Below, one piece after another: positions 42,330-54,766 of a stretch of DNA of 64,000 bases. The stretch's first letter is position 1, and the number at the start of each line of letters is the position of its first letter. This DNA comes from Takakia lepidozioides (lineage: Eukaryota; Streptophyta; Takakiopsida; Takakiales; Takakiaceae). Below the pieces are notes generated by a model that was not told where the DNA came from, did not search any database, and saw only the letters and a program-made list of their open reading frames with translations. The stretch is taken from contig CM060731.1 of NCBI GenBank assembly GCA_030704615.1, forward strand, positions 11,656,001 through 11,720,000, given 5' to 3'. A program made the translations under genes and the position numbers.

Positions 42330-44009
42330 CCATGTCCGTCTCTCTGAGCTCGGTGACGAGAATCTGACGAAAGAAAGGGAAGGAGGCCTGCACACGTCCG
42401 TGGTTCACAGATCAGGGAAGGATGCTGAGCTCAAGTGTGACGACCTCACAGCAATTACCAAGCACGAGAGATGGGCACCTTGAGCTCGTGAAGCTTGCAG
42501 TACTACAAGGTACAAAATGCACACGACAAAACTTAGCTGCAAATCTTACATACATGTACATGTATGCCATTAACTCCGCGTATCTGTCACCCTCATCATG
42601 AATCGCCTGAGCCAGCACCATATTTTCATGGTGGGACCTCTGAGACTGACCTGAATGAACATTCTCCAGATGAGAATTGCCGTCTTCAGATCAAGTCTAG
42701 TAGAAAGGGTCTTGAAACATTGTCTGTGTGTAGAGTAAAGGTATCTGTGGTGGAGCCCTGATTGTCATTCTCGGATCTGAGATGTTACCCCCTACCGGAG
42801 AGGTGGCCAGCGCTGGCCAGCATGAAAGGGCCTTTTGAAAGGGCAACCAGTTGAGCTGGAATGCAGGCTAATTGCAAACTCGCTCGATCGAGCTCTTGTG
42901 AGGTGACATGATCCAGCGTACCCTTGCTACGATCATAGAATGTACATCGCACGCTAAAATCAACAGGGTTTTTATTTCATTCTGTAAACGCTATGAACAG
43001 TCTCTTTCTTTGCCTTCTTCTAGTAAGGTAGTTGGGTGTACTCGATCAGTACTGCACGTCCATACGGCGCCTTTGAATCCAAATTGCACTAGATGTTTTC
43101 ACTGGAGATCTACAGTTGGCTCCAGATTATCAAATTAACTTGCTAGATCATGGATCTAAATCGATAACCCACGGTCAATTTGCTTGTCCAATCACCTCGA
43201 CTTATTAGGGGACAGATGTAACCGAGCAACGCGTTCGATGAAATTGACAGACTTTGAAGCTCATCGAGATAGCACTGACTCTACACTTGGCTATGTAGGG
43301 CTATCAAGGAGACCTCTACATGTACAGTTAACCTCCTCACATGTCTAGTGAAACAGAACTCGTGCAGTCCCGCGATAATAGTAATTCTGTGTACCAGCCT
43401 TAATAGTCTAAACCATCAAAGATTGGGGCCCAGAGGCTTTCTACATAAATGTGCATGCTTACGTTAGTAAAGCCGATCGATCGCACTCCGTTTCGAAGTG
43501 CTGACCTGCTAAAGACCAGTAGGTTAACTCTAGACTCGTGACCAAACGTACAGACATTGTACAAGAAGTTATCATAAACTCATATAAACTTGTACAGCAT
43601 TTCCGAATCCGCCCAGTTGGGGAAAATTTGTCCAGACACATGCGAGTTGAATCAAGCAAAATCTGATGTACCAGCCCCACTGTTTCCGTCCAATGGCATA
43701 TTGAACTTTCAAACATTCTCTCGATTCACATCGCACAACTCCTGAGCTCCTGCTGAGCCTAGTCAAGATATCGTTCGAACACTTCTACACTGCTAGGAGC
43801 TAAACTAAAAACCATCATTCATTACGTCCGCGTCTAACGATTCAATCTAGATCTCATTGCTTCTTGTGCAAATTTGCACGAATTGAACCTGCAGGCTGTA
43901 AATTGGTATCGAAATCTAAGTCTCTCGGGAATCTAAATGCACGTGGATGAATGTCCCTGAGCTAGATCATGCTTTCCAGAGTCACCGGTAGGTGGCCTGA
44001 TTGATAAAA
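42330..44009. other. No gene recognised
   Basis: Spacer of about 1.7 kb between the coiled-coil gene and the zinc-finger gene. No domain-bearing frame was seen on either strand. Confidence 0.45.
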
Positions 44010-45065
44010 TCATGAGTCGGGAATCCAACGCGGTCCATGGCCTAACCGAAGCTCCAAGTCCAGAGTCTCAGAAAAATTCTCTTGAAGTGGAGATGCAGCT
44101 GCAGTCTCAGATAACACCAGGCTAGGACTCAAATTGCTGAAATTCACCGTCTGGCGGTGCGCAGAAGCACTGGTCTCCTCTTGAGCAAATGTCCGTTCAG
44201 AAGATTGAGCATAACGGTGAAAGGCACCCAATTTGCCCGGTGTTGCCTGAGGCAAACTCACCAAAAAACTGACAGGCTGGATGGCGGTCGTTGGGCTGGA
44301 AAGCTTTCGCCCGCTGTTGTTATCCGTCACCACACTGGAGATAGAGTTTAATGAGTTTGATGTGATAGACTCCTGTGACAGTGGCCTGGCATTGGAGACA
44401 GGAGAAGAGGAACTTAAGGGGGTGGAAGGCACGTTTTGAGCGTGTAAGGTGCTCAGCTGAGATATTGATGAAAGTCCAGGGAGAGAAAGGCCATTAGATG
44501 TTGAGTTTGAAACAGCTAATAGAGTTCCTGATGCAGAATTTTGAACGATAAATCTCTCTGGACCGTTTGTTTGCCGAAGATTCGCGCCTGGCTGGGGAAG
44601 CGGGTACAACCAGCAGAGTGAGGTGGCCCCATTGCCTGGCTGCTGCAGGTGATCACCATTTGCATTGACGACTGAAACTGGAGTCGATGAGAGCAATGTG
44701 GCTGCATTTCTCAGCTGTGCCATCTGATTTGCATGCGCTCTCTCTCTCCTGTGGACATTCATGTGCCCCCCCAGGGCCTGAGCAGTTCTAAACTCCCTTT
44801 GGCAAAAACTACAGGCATATGACCGAGGAGGCCACTGCCCGCTGCTGCTAGCATCTTCAGCAAAGGCTCGGATCTCCCAGGAGTCAGTCTCCGCAGCATT
44901 TCCGGGACCGTTGGTGCTCCACGTCGCAGCCCCTTGCAGGTTGTGACACCTCGCAGTGGGTCCCCATGGTCCACTGGATAACCATCCGCCCGCGCGGAGC
45001 TGTTCTTGATCCTGTTGCTGTAGTTGTTGCTGCTGGTATGCAGGCAGAACCACATGAGTCGCCAT
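44010..45065 (-). CDS. SUPERMAN-like C2H2 zinc-finger transcription repressor, intronless
   Basis: 351 residues in one uninterrupted frame. The single C2H2 finger at residues 83-105 ([20 protein letters not shown], ligands C85, C88, H101, H105) carries the plant QALGGH core, preceded by WPP and followed by [13 protein letters not shown]. That is the SUPERMAN/RABBIT EARS arrangement, with basic residues after the finger aiding DNA contact. A Q-rich N-terminus and a long S/T/N/P-rich middle precede a C-terminal EAR motif, DLELRL at 336-341, which recruits TOPLESS-type corepressors. Family members control organ boundaries and cell proliferation. The gene stands alone with long spacers on both sides, typical of a developmentally regulated gene. 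Which subfamily member it is cannot be settled here; KNUCKLES-like and ZFP10/11-like are alternatives. Confidence 0.92.
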   Translation of the reverse strand: MATHVVLPAYQQQQLQQQDQEQLRAGGWLSSGPWGPTARCHNLQGAATWSTNGPGNAAETDSWEIRAFAEDASSSGQWPPRSYACSFCQREFRTAQALGGHMNVHRRERAHANQMAQLRNAATLLSSTPVSVVNANGDHLQQPGNGATSLCWLYPLPQPGANLRQTNGPERFIVQNSASGTLLAVSNSTSNGLSLPGLSSISQLSTLHAQNVPSTPLSSSSPVSNARPLSQESITSNSLNSISSVVTDNNSGRKLSSPTTAIQPVSFLVSLPQATPGKLGAFHRYAQSSERTFAQEETSASAHRQTVNFSNLSPSLVLSETAAASPLQENFSETLDLELRLGHGPRWIPDS

Positions 45066-48000
45066 TGTGCCTCTGAGCGAGGGATAGACCTGTGATCTGG
45101 GGAAATGATTCCGTGCTAATACAAATGTTCAGGTGTAGCTCAAGCAGCAGTTCAATACATAATTTAGGTGTGTAAATTCTGCTTTTGCATGGAGAGACCC
45201 TTTCACGCAAGCGATCTGTCCACGGATGCACCTGAATTTGCAAACTTAGGAGCAAGTTTTAGTGTCTACAAGCCTTTGGCATTGGCTTTAGACCGGTACA
45301 AGTGGACAGTTTTCCTGAAGCTTTCTAAAACGTGGGTTGAACTTGTGGGTGGAGAGGGTCGAATGTGAGAGGCCTCAGCTCACATTTCTTAAATATTCAT
45401 GAAGAGGAAAGAGAATGAGTTACAAGAGAAACAAACTCAACTGGTTCCCAAATGCACAGTGAGGGCAGAAGATGACAGAGACACAGTGGGGCCATGCGCA
45501 ACCAGGTAAGGACAAAATGAGGGCCACACGTGGCTGCACTCCAAACAAAGACGGCGCGCACGAGCTGGGCAGCTTCTACCTGCAAGCTTCCCTGGCCACC
45601 AGAAGCTCCCACGTACGTACCATCTACTGCACCATTTCGTGTAACAGTGAACGCTTGTTTCACTGTTCATGAATGTGCCGAACTCATGAATATGGCCCCG
45701 AAGCTTCGTCAAGGATAATCATCAACATCAGCCAGATCATCAATGTATAACTTGCTAGCTCATCGTCTCTATCTGCATGCATGGGATCCAGGGTGTGCGA
45801 CAAGGCATCGTAATCCATGCGCCATTTTGGCCTTTTAGTTGTAAGGCGTTTAAACCTAGTGACGGAAACACTGTTTGCAAGGGTGATCCCTAACAATGAG
45901 CCTCGAGTCAATGATCTAGTAACAGTTCTTCTTGACCATGATCACAATTTAGAGCGGACGAGCTATCTCCAGGCTTAAGGTCTGAAACTTCAACCTTTCA
46001 AGAGCGCTTTTGGATTGCAGCCGGCTGCAACCCTCTTCTTGAACAGTTAAATTAGCAATTGTTCTGAGCCATCAGGCTTAATTCGTTCACTAGGTCCATG
46101 GTTATCATGTACAAGATTTCATATGACAGTTTTCCATCCTTCAGCATTAAGATCTAATAATTATATATAGTTGCACGAGCCGGGACAGTAGATTGTTCCA
46201 CGGAAATCTGCGTGCTTGGGGATCCATATACGTATGGATCGCTTCTCTGTTATACCCATGTCCCAAGTTCTCTGCGTTTCAGTCCCAGTTGGCATCGACA
46301 GGTAGGGTGGGTATAGATGGTGCGTGTTCTGCACTATGGATTGCGCCCAAACAACTGCTATCACCTCAACCATTTTCGGGTATTGGGATAAGTTTTGGAC
46401 GACCACTCTTATGTCCCCCAGTCATGCTCAAGTCAAACTTGCAATCGGCCAACTTAAAGAAGATCAGAACTTTGTTGACTCAAGCAAGACTTCGACGTAT
46501 AAAGTTTATTCAATTTAACATTCCAACCGGCATCAGAAATGTCGGTAAAGTCTTAACTACTCTAGTTTAAGGATTTATATTTAGAGGTCACACTGTGTAC
46601 TAGATCTCACCTTGTGTTCGGGATCTACGGTAGTCTCGATGATCCAGTACTTAGAACTTTCCATCAAGATGAATGCTTCTAGAGAGTTAGTTAGATTATA
46701 GATCAGTTCCTCACTAGTTGGGGCGAATTAACAAGATGCCCGGGGAAAGGTAAGTTTGTCCTGTTGCGGATCCCTGCCGAGCCACGACGCATGAAAATGG
46801 GTGACCCTGCATCTAGATCTCACAGTGAATCTCACAGTCAATGGAGAACCCTCCCATCCACCCAGCCTCTTTGGCTTCATGTGCAACTGGCGGACTCTCC
46901 TGCATACCACGCCCAATGCAATGCCGCCCCGCTACAATGTAACAATGCTGTTGAGGATTACTAAGATTGGTCAAAGTAGAGACCTGCAATATTATACGTA
47001 TTCAATTAAGTAACGACTGTGTGATGATCCCGCGCTCTTGTGGGCTTTTGTGAATTGATCTGTCTTCTTGGAGACTACAATCTAACACATTGCTGTCCAA
47101 TCTGACCAGTACGATTCTCTTCGCATAAAGAAGTGTTTCCCTTAGTACCCCTTTCTTGCATGATCAATACATGGCAATGTCGATTACTGACACACCAGAA
47201 CTTTGAACATTCTTATTAAACTATTTGTGTTCAGGGACCGACACCCGACCGACATATATTGTTTGAGGCCCGAAACCAAAAACATAGATCTGGGTCCAGC
47301 GAGACACAATGGATAGGCATGAAGCTGGCGATAAATAATTCACCCACTGCTCAGAAAGTAGTCGATTGAGAGGAAAATGGGAGTCGAGGGTTCTCAAAGG
47401 TTGGGAGAGTCTACGGACGGTTGACGGAAGTCGACGAAGAAACCGAGATCTTTGAAGCACTAGTCTAGCAAGAGACATCATCCAGTTGGGGAGGCACATT
47501 GATACGGCGGCCCGAGCTAGTGTGTGTGGAAATTGTCACTTCTTGGAAGCCGGCGTTACGTTCTTGATGTCATTGCGGCCTTCCTCATCCTCAAGTTTGT
47601 CTTTTGACCCTGCTTTGCCGCTGTCGCCAACACCTTGAACTCAGGACCAAGCCTTTGTCTGACCTGTTCCTTCGCCTATAGTCGGTGAATGATAAGAGGT
47701 TGCTTAGGCAGTGCGATCAGCACTGCCAGTGACTCACTTCTCCTCGTTTGCTTCGCAGCAGATAAGCAGAAAAATATCTTATCTAAGTTTATGATTTCCA
47801 CAGGCGCATTGATGGCCGGGTAGATCTTGCAAGTTTAGAGGATCCTGTATTGCAGATTATAGTAAACAGCTCCCACAACGCAAATTACTACCCAAGTATA
47901 ATTTACTCTCGAGACCCTCTGATCACATGCGGATCCGAGAACGCAGTTTTGGCTCAGGACACGTTCACGAGGACTACTTCTGCCTCATCCAATTTACCTC

Positions 48001-49087
48001 CACGGCTGGGGACATCGGCCATGTAGCTGAAATGTCCCACTTTAGGATTGATCAGGCACAGTTACTGCATATGTTACACGACCGATTCAAAACATTGAAA
48101 TCTTATGAAATACAGAGGATCAATTAATTGAACATTCATTGAATCGATGCAGGACAGTACATCTGAAACAATTTCTAAAGTCGATCCGCATCAGCTCGTA
48201 AATTAGTCAGTTGAGAATTGGTACGTTCTGAGCTCGTAAACGAGCGCTGAAGGCGATCATTTTCGCAGGGCAGGCCTACTTTGGGTTTTAGAACTCCTCT
48301 CACTTGACTGAGTCACCCTCTGGGGTGATTGCGCCCTCAATTCCGACAACTGTTAGCTAGTTCTACAAGTAAAATAAAATTCTATCAGCTAGGAACCAGC
48401 TAGGTCAACGGATCAAAATCCTGATACGCGCTAAGCGTTATATCTTTTGTCTCTTCTTCTTTTTCTCACTAGGGAACTTGTCCTGCAGCTCGTTGTTAGC
48501 TACTGCCCCTAGCGTCACGCTGCTGACGACGTACCGACGGTGCTTGGATGTACTGTACTGGGCCCACCATCGATGTGCACAATGTACATAGCAATTCTGA
48601 TGAGCAGCTCTTGTCTTGCAGATGTACTTCAGATGAGTTAGTTCCACTGCTATATTCCCGGAGATTCTTGTATCTAAATGCTAGATCCGTAGGCTTGTTC
48701 AAATGTCCTTGTTAATTACCTGCTCTGGTGCTTATAAACAGTGATCAGCTGACCTATTATAATTGATCTACGCCCCAACCTTTGATACGTAAGGTACTTT
48801 GTCCAGTCATGTAACAGAAAGGAATTCCAAAGAAATTGTAACAAGTTTAGGAGGTAATAATAGTTCAAAGACGAGTTCTTGTCAGTTGTCTGCTCATGAC
48901 TGCACGTCTTCTGATGTCTGGTTTTGCAATCTCCTATTTCAATTGCATCGTGCTGTCGGAAGGCTAATTTCCAAAAGAGAAAATTGACAATGAGTATGCT
49001 GACTCATTTCTTTTGTATTTGGAAAATCTTGACCTCCAGGATAAAAATTCACGGAACATCTCATTAGAAAGCATTGAACGATGTACT
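45066..49087. other. Intergenic, no gene confirmed; two weak coding candidates
   Basis: About 4 kb. On the minus strand, 47499-47221 starts with an arginine-rich MSLARLVLQRSRFLRRLPS that looks like an organelle presequence but leads nowhere. Also on the minus strand, a short stretch at about 47640-47537 reads GDSGKAGSKDKLEDEEGRND and ends ASKK-stop. Neither could be joined to other exons. Confidence 0.35.
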
Positions 49088-49529
49088 CATAGGGCCCACC
49101 CCTGAAGAGGGGCAGAAGTGACTCTTAGTTACGCCGGCTTCGGCACGAGTCTTCTCTCTCTCTCTCGAACGATGTAGCATGATTAGTTACCAGCTGGGCG
49201 ATTTTAGTGTTAGCTGGAGATGAGGTTTGTTTGCAAACCTTCACGGAGACCCATCCTAGTGCGCACAATGAAATTCAGTAAAGTTTCGAAACAAAACCTG
49301 CTGGCCAGCAGCCAAATATAATATATGTTAATTACATTATTAGGTGCGCTGAGCTTGAAAGCTGCAAGTCTGATGAGTCAACCTTGGACGGTTTCATGTT
49401 ATGTGTAAACCTGGATCGCCACCATGAAGCAGGGCAACTGCGAGAGAGAGAGAAAAGACTCAGGCCAAAGCGGGCCTAACTAAGAGCCACTTCACCAACC
49501 GGCTAAACCTTTTGGGGGTGGGCTCTATG
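49088..49529. mobile_element. 442-bp foldback/MITE-like element with about 80-bp inverted arms
   Basis: The left arm (49088-49167) begins CATAGGGCCCACCCC and ends in (TC)n. The right arm (49441-49529), reverse-complemented, begins CATAGAGCCCACCCC and ends in (TC)n, with GACTCTTAGTTA-type and GGCxxxxTTCGGC-type blocks shared in the same order. Arms enclose 273 bp of unrelated sequence. No coding capacity and no clear target-site duplication were seen. Confidence 0.75.
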
Positions 49530-52500
49530 GGACGCCGGAGACTAAAGGGTCGGCTGGTTTCCAGAGGCCTCCCACTGAATCAAAATTAATGCATGATTGT
49601 TTTGGTTTGTCGGAACAGGCAGGCTGTTCAGTTTACTGGCACTATCTTCTTCTGAAGATCGGTGGTGCACTGACCAGTTATCAATTAAGCTAAATTGTGA
49701 CGTGGACTTGTCAAGTCCTGCATGAATTTAGCAATGTCGGGTTCCAGAACTTGACCGATTTCCTAGTTCCGGATATTTCTACCCTGAACGGCAGTCAAAG
49801 ACAAGCAATTGTAACTGCGGTCTCCATATCTATATAGTCAGGATGAATGGGCGATGACGATTATGAAGATGCCAAAGTGACCTGGAGGATTAATGTAGTT
49901 TAGTCATATAATATCTAGATCAAGGCCTTACTGTTGTCCTCTACTATTGAGTGTAGGCTTGAATATATCAGTTAGTCACCTTCGCCCAGTGACGACGAGA
50001 ACTCTTCGCATAAGATCACAGTAGCTGTGCGGTTCCATTGGTGATACAGGAATAATGTCTGGAACATTCCTTGATGTTGAGCTATCCATGGAATTGTCGC
50101 TCTACTTAAACACTCAGTGCTTGCAAAAGTTAGATTTTGTATCATATCGCTTCTTCCACGCCGATCAAAATGAGGTTCAGGGCACTGTGCAGGGATTCAG
50201 AGCTCCACATGTGACATCCCCAACACTAAACAGCCATTTGAAGCTCAAATATTTAAGGGATCTACCTGGTGGACTTGAAAACTATATATGCGACCGATAT
50301 CTTAGTCAGTTGTATATTCCTCTGGCCAATTTTGACCAACCAACTTAGTCCATGATGTTGTACATGATCAACGATTATAATAACTGGGATCTGGACCAGC
50401 CTGTTGACTAAGCTGCGTCCTTCTGTGTTCGAGATAAAGGGCGTGCTATCGATAACTGCATGATCTTTGATTCTTCAGGGAAGGGAGCCATTGCGGCCAG
50501 ACTTTCGATTCTCGTTTTTTGGAATGATGTAACTCGAATAGATACAACATCATTGAGTGTACAATCCTGTGTCCAGATCAGATGTGTATAGTAAAATTGA
50601 TGCACTCAAATTGGGTGGCCAAAGCTAGATCTTTCCATGAAAAAAAACACCTGAATGTATAACTAACGTCCGGCATTCAATGCTGCTCGATCACAGATTG
50701 ATCCTATACATCCATGTTTCTAATAAGGTTTTCCTAAATTATCATGGCAAAGATTTGGTTGACCAACAGGTCGAATCTCAACTCAAGGGTAATTATATTT
50801 AATCAAGTGAGGTGGAAAGTCTATCTGAGATTGTTTTGGGCTCTACGTACAATGCTCACGATGCGTCACCTTCGATAGAGCCAGGAGGCCCAGGTGGAAG
50901 AAATCGCCGTCGGTGGAGAGCCTGATCGTCCTCCCTCACGATGTGGAGAAGACGGGCAGTATGTGCACATTGGCGGAACCGATTGACCCTAGAGGCAGTG
51001 TCGTGTGTCGTTACTCTCGGTCGGAAATCACGAAGCTATTCAACGACGTAAGTGTGTCGGTACATGCAGAATAGGAACTGGCCCGTACCCTCTTCAAACT
51101 TGGAACTGTGATTTCACTCTTTTCAAGAACTTGGTCACCTGTGTTTAGACTCCCACTACGGTGGACTGTATTGGAGGGGATGACGCTTCCGGACAACCGT
51201 CAGATAATTGTCTGCGTGCACACCTAGTTGATATCTGTTTTTCCTCATAGATCTAGGTTATGGGACTTGAAGGCCGGGCTTGTTTGGATAGTAGATATCA
51301 TCATGTGTGTGGCCGCATCTTGAAAGCAAGCAGCTTGAAGGATTGGCTTCGTCCTTGAGATCCCATGTTCACGAGTGACCTGGGCGACGGCCGAGAACCG
51401 CAGATCATTCATGCAGCATGAAATCGAATGCTTTGTTAGAGAAAGCTCGGAGCTGACATGTCCATTTTTCAGTCTCCGCCACAATTACCCCGGACCACAT
51501 GCACAACAGCCTGCTTGACATCGTAAGACGGAGATCTAAGACTAGCATATATGAATGGTCTACCCCTTGCAGCACTCTCCACAAGCTGGATCCGCATGAA
51601 GGAGGGCGTCAGGCTTATGATAAATGCTAGCAGAAATATTGGCGTCTCCTACATGTATGTAAGAGTACATATTTCTAGTGCATGCTTATGTACCATTGAC
51701 TGACATGATCTTCTATGAACTTGTAAATCTGCTGATTCGAGATTGCTTGGCTTATTAGCTCCACGATCTGTAGACGACATTGTCTATTATTTCAACGGTT
51801 CCAAATGCAATGCCACTGGAGCCGAGCAAGAATTATCACCTTAACCTCATGAGTACAAGCACTCCGAAGGCGCTATAGCTGCTTTTGAAATGGCTGGACC
51901 AGTACTGTAAACGGTTCGTAATGTTCCCTTTACAGTGCAACTATCTCTGGCGTTCGAGATCTCATATTACAAGGTTTTGAACTTGGTCCAATCTATCCAT
52001 GGCTTACGTCTAGGACAACTGGTCGAGGATCGCATTGACTCTGCCTAGGCTGGCCTTGCAGAATTTGAGAGCCCAGACTCACAGGATCAAGATGGACCTC
52101 TAGGTAGATTATCCATGGCCAGGCGGCGAATTCCACCACCGGTAATGTGCCAGAGCTTCTCGAGAGCTAGATTGATCGACATTAGTACTGATCAGTTGGA
52201 TCAACGATTGTGTTGGACCACGCCCCTCAAGGAACTCCTAGATCTCAAGGCTTAGCAAGAACTTCGATCTAGAACTTCGACTCACATTGTGTACATACTA
52301 AATTTTAACCAAGTACTAATTAGACGCATATAAGGTCACTAGTGGTCCGCGATGCCAATTTCCATGCATGACCCTTTCCACAGCCAATGCTCAACTACTT
52401 GGTTCCCTAATGCGAAATCGTTGAACTTCACTCCATGCAGGCCTGCAGCCTGATAAGTGGAGCTACTATAAAAAGAAACAAACAAATCTTTGCAGTGGAC

Positions 52501-54676
52501 ATCATTTACAGCTGCGTTTATTTAAACTTGTAATATAACAGACAATGATGATCCATTTTTTTCAACGAGACTGTTCAAAAGTTGAAGTTGTTATCACATG
52601 AAGCAGGCCGGTTTTTGTCTCGAAATAGCCTGAGCACATTGACAATTAGACGAGGCCAAGATAGTAGTGCTCATCAAACCGTTGCAACAAGAATCGCTGT
52701 CCAAATACACCAGAATTAGAACCCAGCTTGGAGCCTAGACTCCAATTATAGAAGCGAGGAGCGCGTGCTGCCAAATCCTTAACTACTTTACAGGCCCTTC
52801 AATGCTTCCTTCCCTCTCTGCACAGCTCTTCCTCGAAGCAACCCCCACCCACGATGCTTCTACATAGTTTCTACTCGGAGACGACGACGAGATGGTGGTG
52901 TAGCTCATCATGGACGAAACTCATCCGATCGATTACCGTCAGGCTTGATGGATGACAAATAGGCTTTGTCTATAATTAGATATTTCAATAATCAAGATAT
53001 TATCCATAATCATTACCAGAATCATCAACATACCTACGCAAAATATATTACGAAATTGGATGAATGAATATTTTCAATCTGCTCTTAATTAGGCGGGAAA
53101 TATTCCTCCAATCCCACCGGCTACCACCAGTCGCCTCCACCTCCACCCTCACAGGCGACTGGCTACAGCCAGTATCACCGACCTGTTGTATATTGGTGGA
53201 TTTTAGAATTCTTACTTATTTTTCCCTTCTCAGATTTTATGCTATTTCACTTTATCACAAATAAAAGAGCATGGCCGGCGATGTTCACGTTCCGGAATCA
53301 TGCCGCTTCTGGCCTCCGGTAGGACCCACCGGGACAGGATTCCGATCCCGGCACCCACTGCCTACGTGATTTTATTACAGGCTATTTTCAATTTTTCCTC
53401 GTTTATATACATAAATAAACTTCTAAGAAATGAAAATAAATATAAATAATATAAAATAGCTTGCATAAATATTTCACAAAAAGCTTCCAAAAAGTAGCCT
53501 GGAAAAATTGTTAGGGCTCAGTTGGTCGGTTTTCTAACTTCTAACCCATTTTTTCTTGTTTTTGTTTTTTTTAAAGGGAAACACCTGGGAGCAACAGCGG
53601 ATTCGTTGCCTTGCCCTAGAAACTTGCTACTCTGGATGTAGTCTTATCCAGTCCTTCGTTTCACCTCCAGGATTGAGTGCATGTCTGACCCTGGCCGAAC
53701 TCATGCTTGCAAGATACGATGTGATTCCGCACATTCGGACTACAAACGTGCGAGACGGACTCCAATAGGTCAAGCATCTCCTCTTCATTCAAAATATTAA
53801 TGTTTATTCAATAAATAAATGGGTTAACTCATCAATGGAAGTTTCTCCTGTTCAAAAAAATTAATACTCCACTATCAAGGGGCCTGATTTGTGAGCAAAA
53901 GAGGGCGGAGAAACGAGACGGATTGGACTGGCGCAACCCATCATCCATTCATTGTCTCCAACCAAGCTCCAGCAGGTACTTTCAAGTGCGCACATTGCAA
54001 AGAACCACCGACATGCATGTCCACGTGCACAGCCAAGCAATAGTATGTCATCCATTTGCTCCCAGACTTGACTAGAGCTTGCATACACGTTGGGGTCCAC
54101 TTGCCACCCCTTGGCGAGAGGCAACATGTGGGAGGCTGTGTGCAGGAAACACACGACATCATAAAAGAGGAGGTGAAATTGAGCCCCGGAGTAAGTAAAC
54201 ATTAAATAACACGACCAAATATAATTATGCAGTAGTAGCCTCAACAGTGTTTTAATTTCTGGCAAAATTTCGCACTTTTTTTACTTCAAAAGTAAAATTA
54301 AAGTTTCCATCCACTCGTGTTCCCCAAAAAACCAAAAACAAAACCAAAAACAAAATTCTGTCGTAAATTTGTTTTCTCATGGATGAAATCGCCATTCTCC
54401 AAATAAAATATAAATCTTGGATGAATCCGTCAAATATCCATGAAAGTATAGAGAAGGATGATTCTATCCAAATTTTAGTGGATGAACCAAAAATATGGCT
54501 ATTTCTTGCAAAACTCTGTTATTTTCCAAATTTCAAAAACAAACACTGAATTGTGAGGTTATTTTTTCCTTACCTGTTAAATAAAGTTTCCAGGGCTACA
54601 ACCCCCCTGTTCCTTTTTGAAAAAAAAAGCCACTGGTAGTAGGGCAACTCGGTGAGCCCCGAGAAGTTTTTTTTCT
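49530..54676. other. Long intergenic stretch, no gene confirmed
   Basis: About 5.1 kb with no recognised domain. The one notable item is the open stretch 50832-51048 listed separately. Homopolymer and A/T tracts are common between 53400 and 54620. Confidence 0.4.
50832..51048 (+). other. Possible orphan exon, unidentified
   Basis: Seventy-two codons are open without an ATG. The reading includes CVTFDRARRPRWKKSPSVES, LIVLPHDVEKTG and SEITKLFND, then GTAAGT, a good donor. The amino-acid composition is protein-like. No upstream acceptor-linked exon and no downstream partner was identified, so it may be a relic of a lost gene. Confidence 0.25.
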
Positions 54677-54690
54677 TTATATATATATTA
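54677..54690 (+). promoter_or_regulatory. TATA-like box upstream of PP7
   Basis: TTTATATATATATT lies about 77-90 bp before the chosen PP7 start codon, a plausible distance for a core promoter with a short leader. The stretch is AT-rich, so chance is possible. Confidence 0.4.
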
Positions 54691-54766
54691 GGAAAAGGGG
54701 ATAGAAGCCCTTTAAAACTTTATATATTTTCATTATCCAGATTAATCCACTGAATTATTTGAGAGG

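Noticed and set aside
44157-44351. Plus-strand frame opposite the zinc-finger gene
   Set aside because: Antisense shadow; the minus-strand frame has a complete zinc finger and EAR motif.
47221-47499. Arginine-rich presequence-like frame on the minus strand
   Set aside because: Looks like an organelle targeting peptide, but no mature protein follows downstream.
50055-50348. 97-residue frame MSGTFLDVELS...
   Set aside because: No recognised domain and no conserved-looking motif; likely chance.
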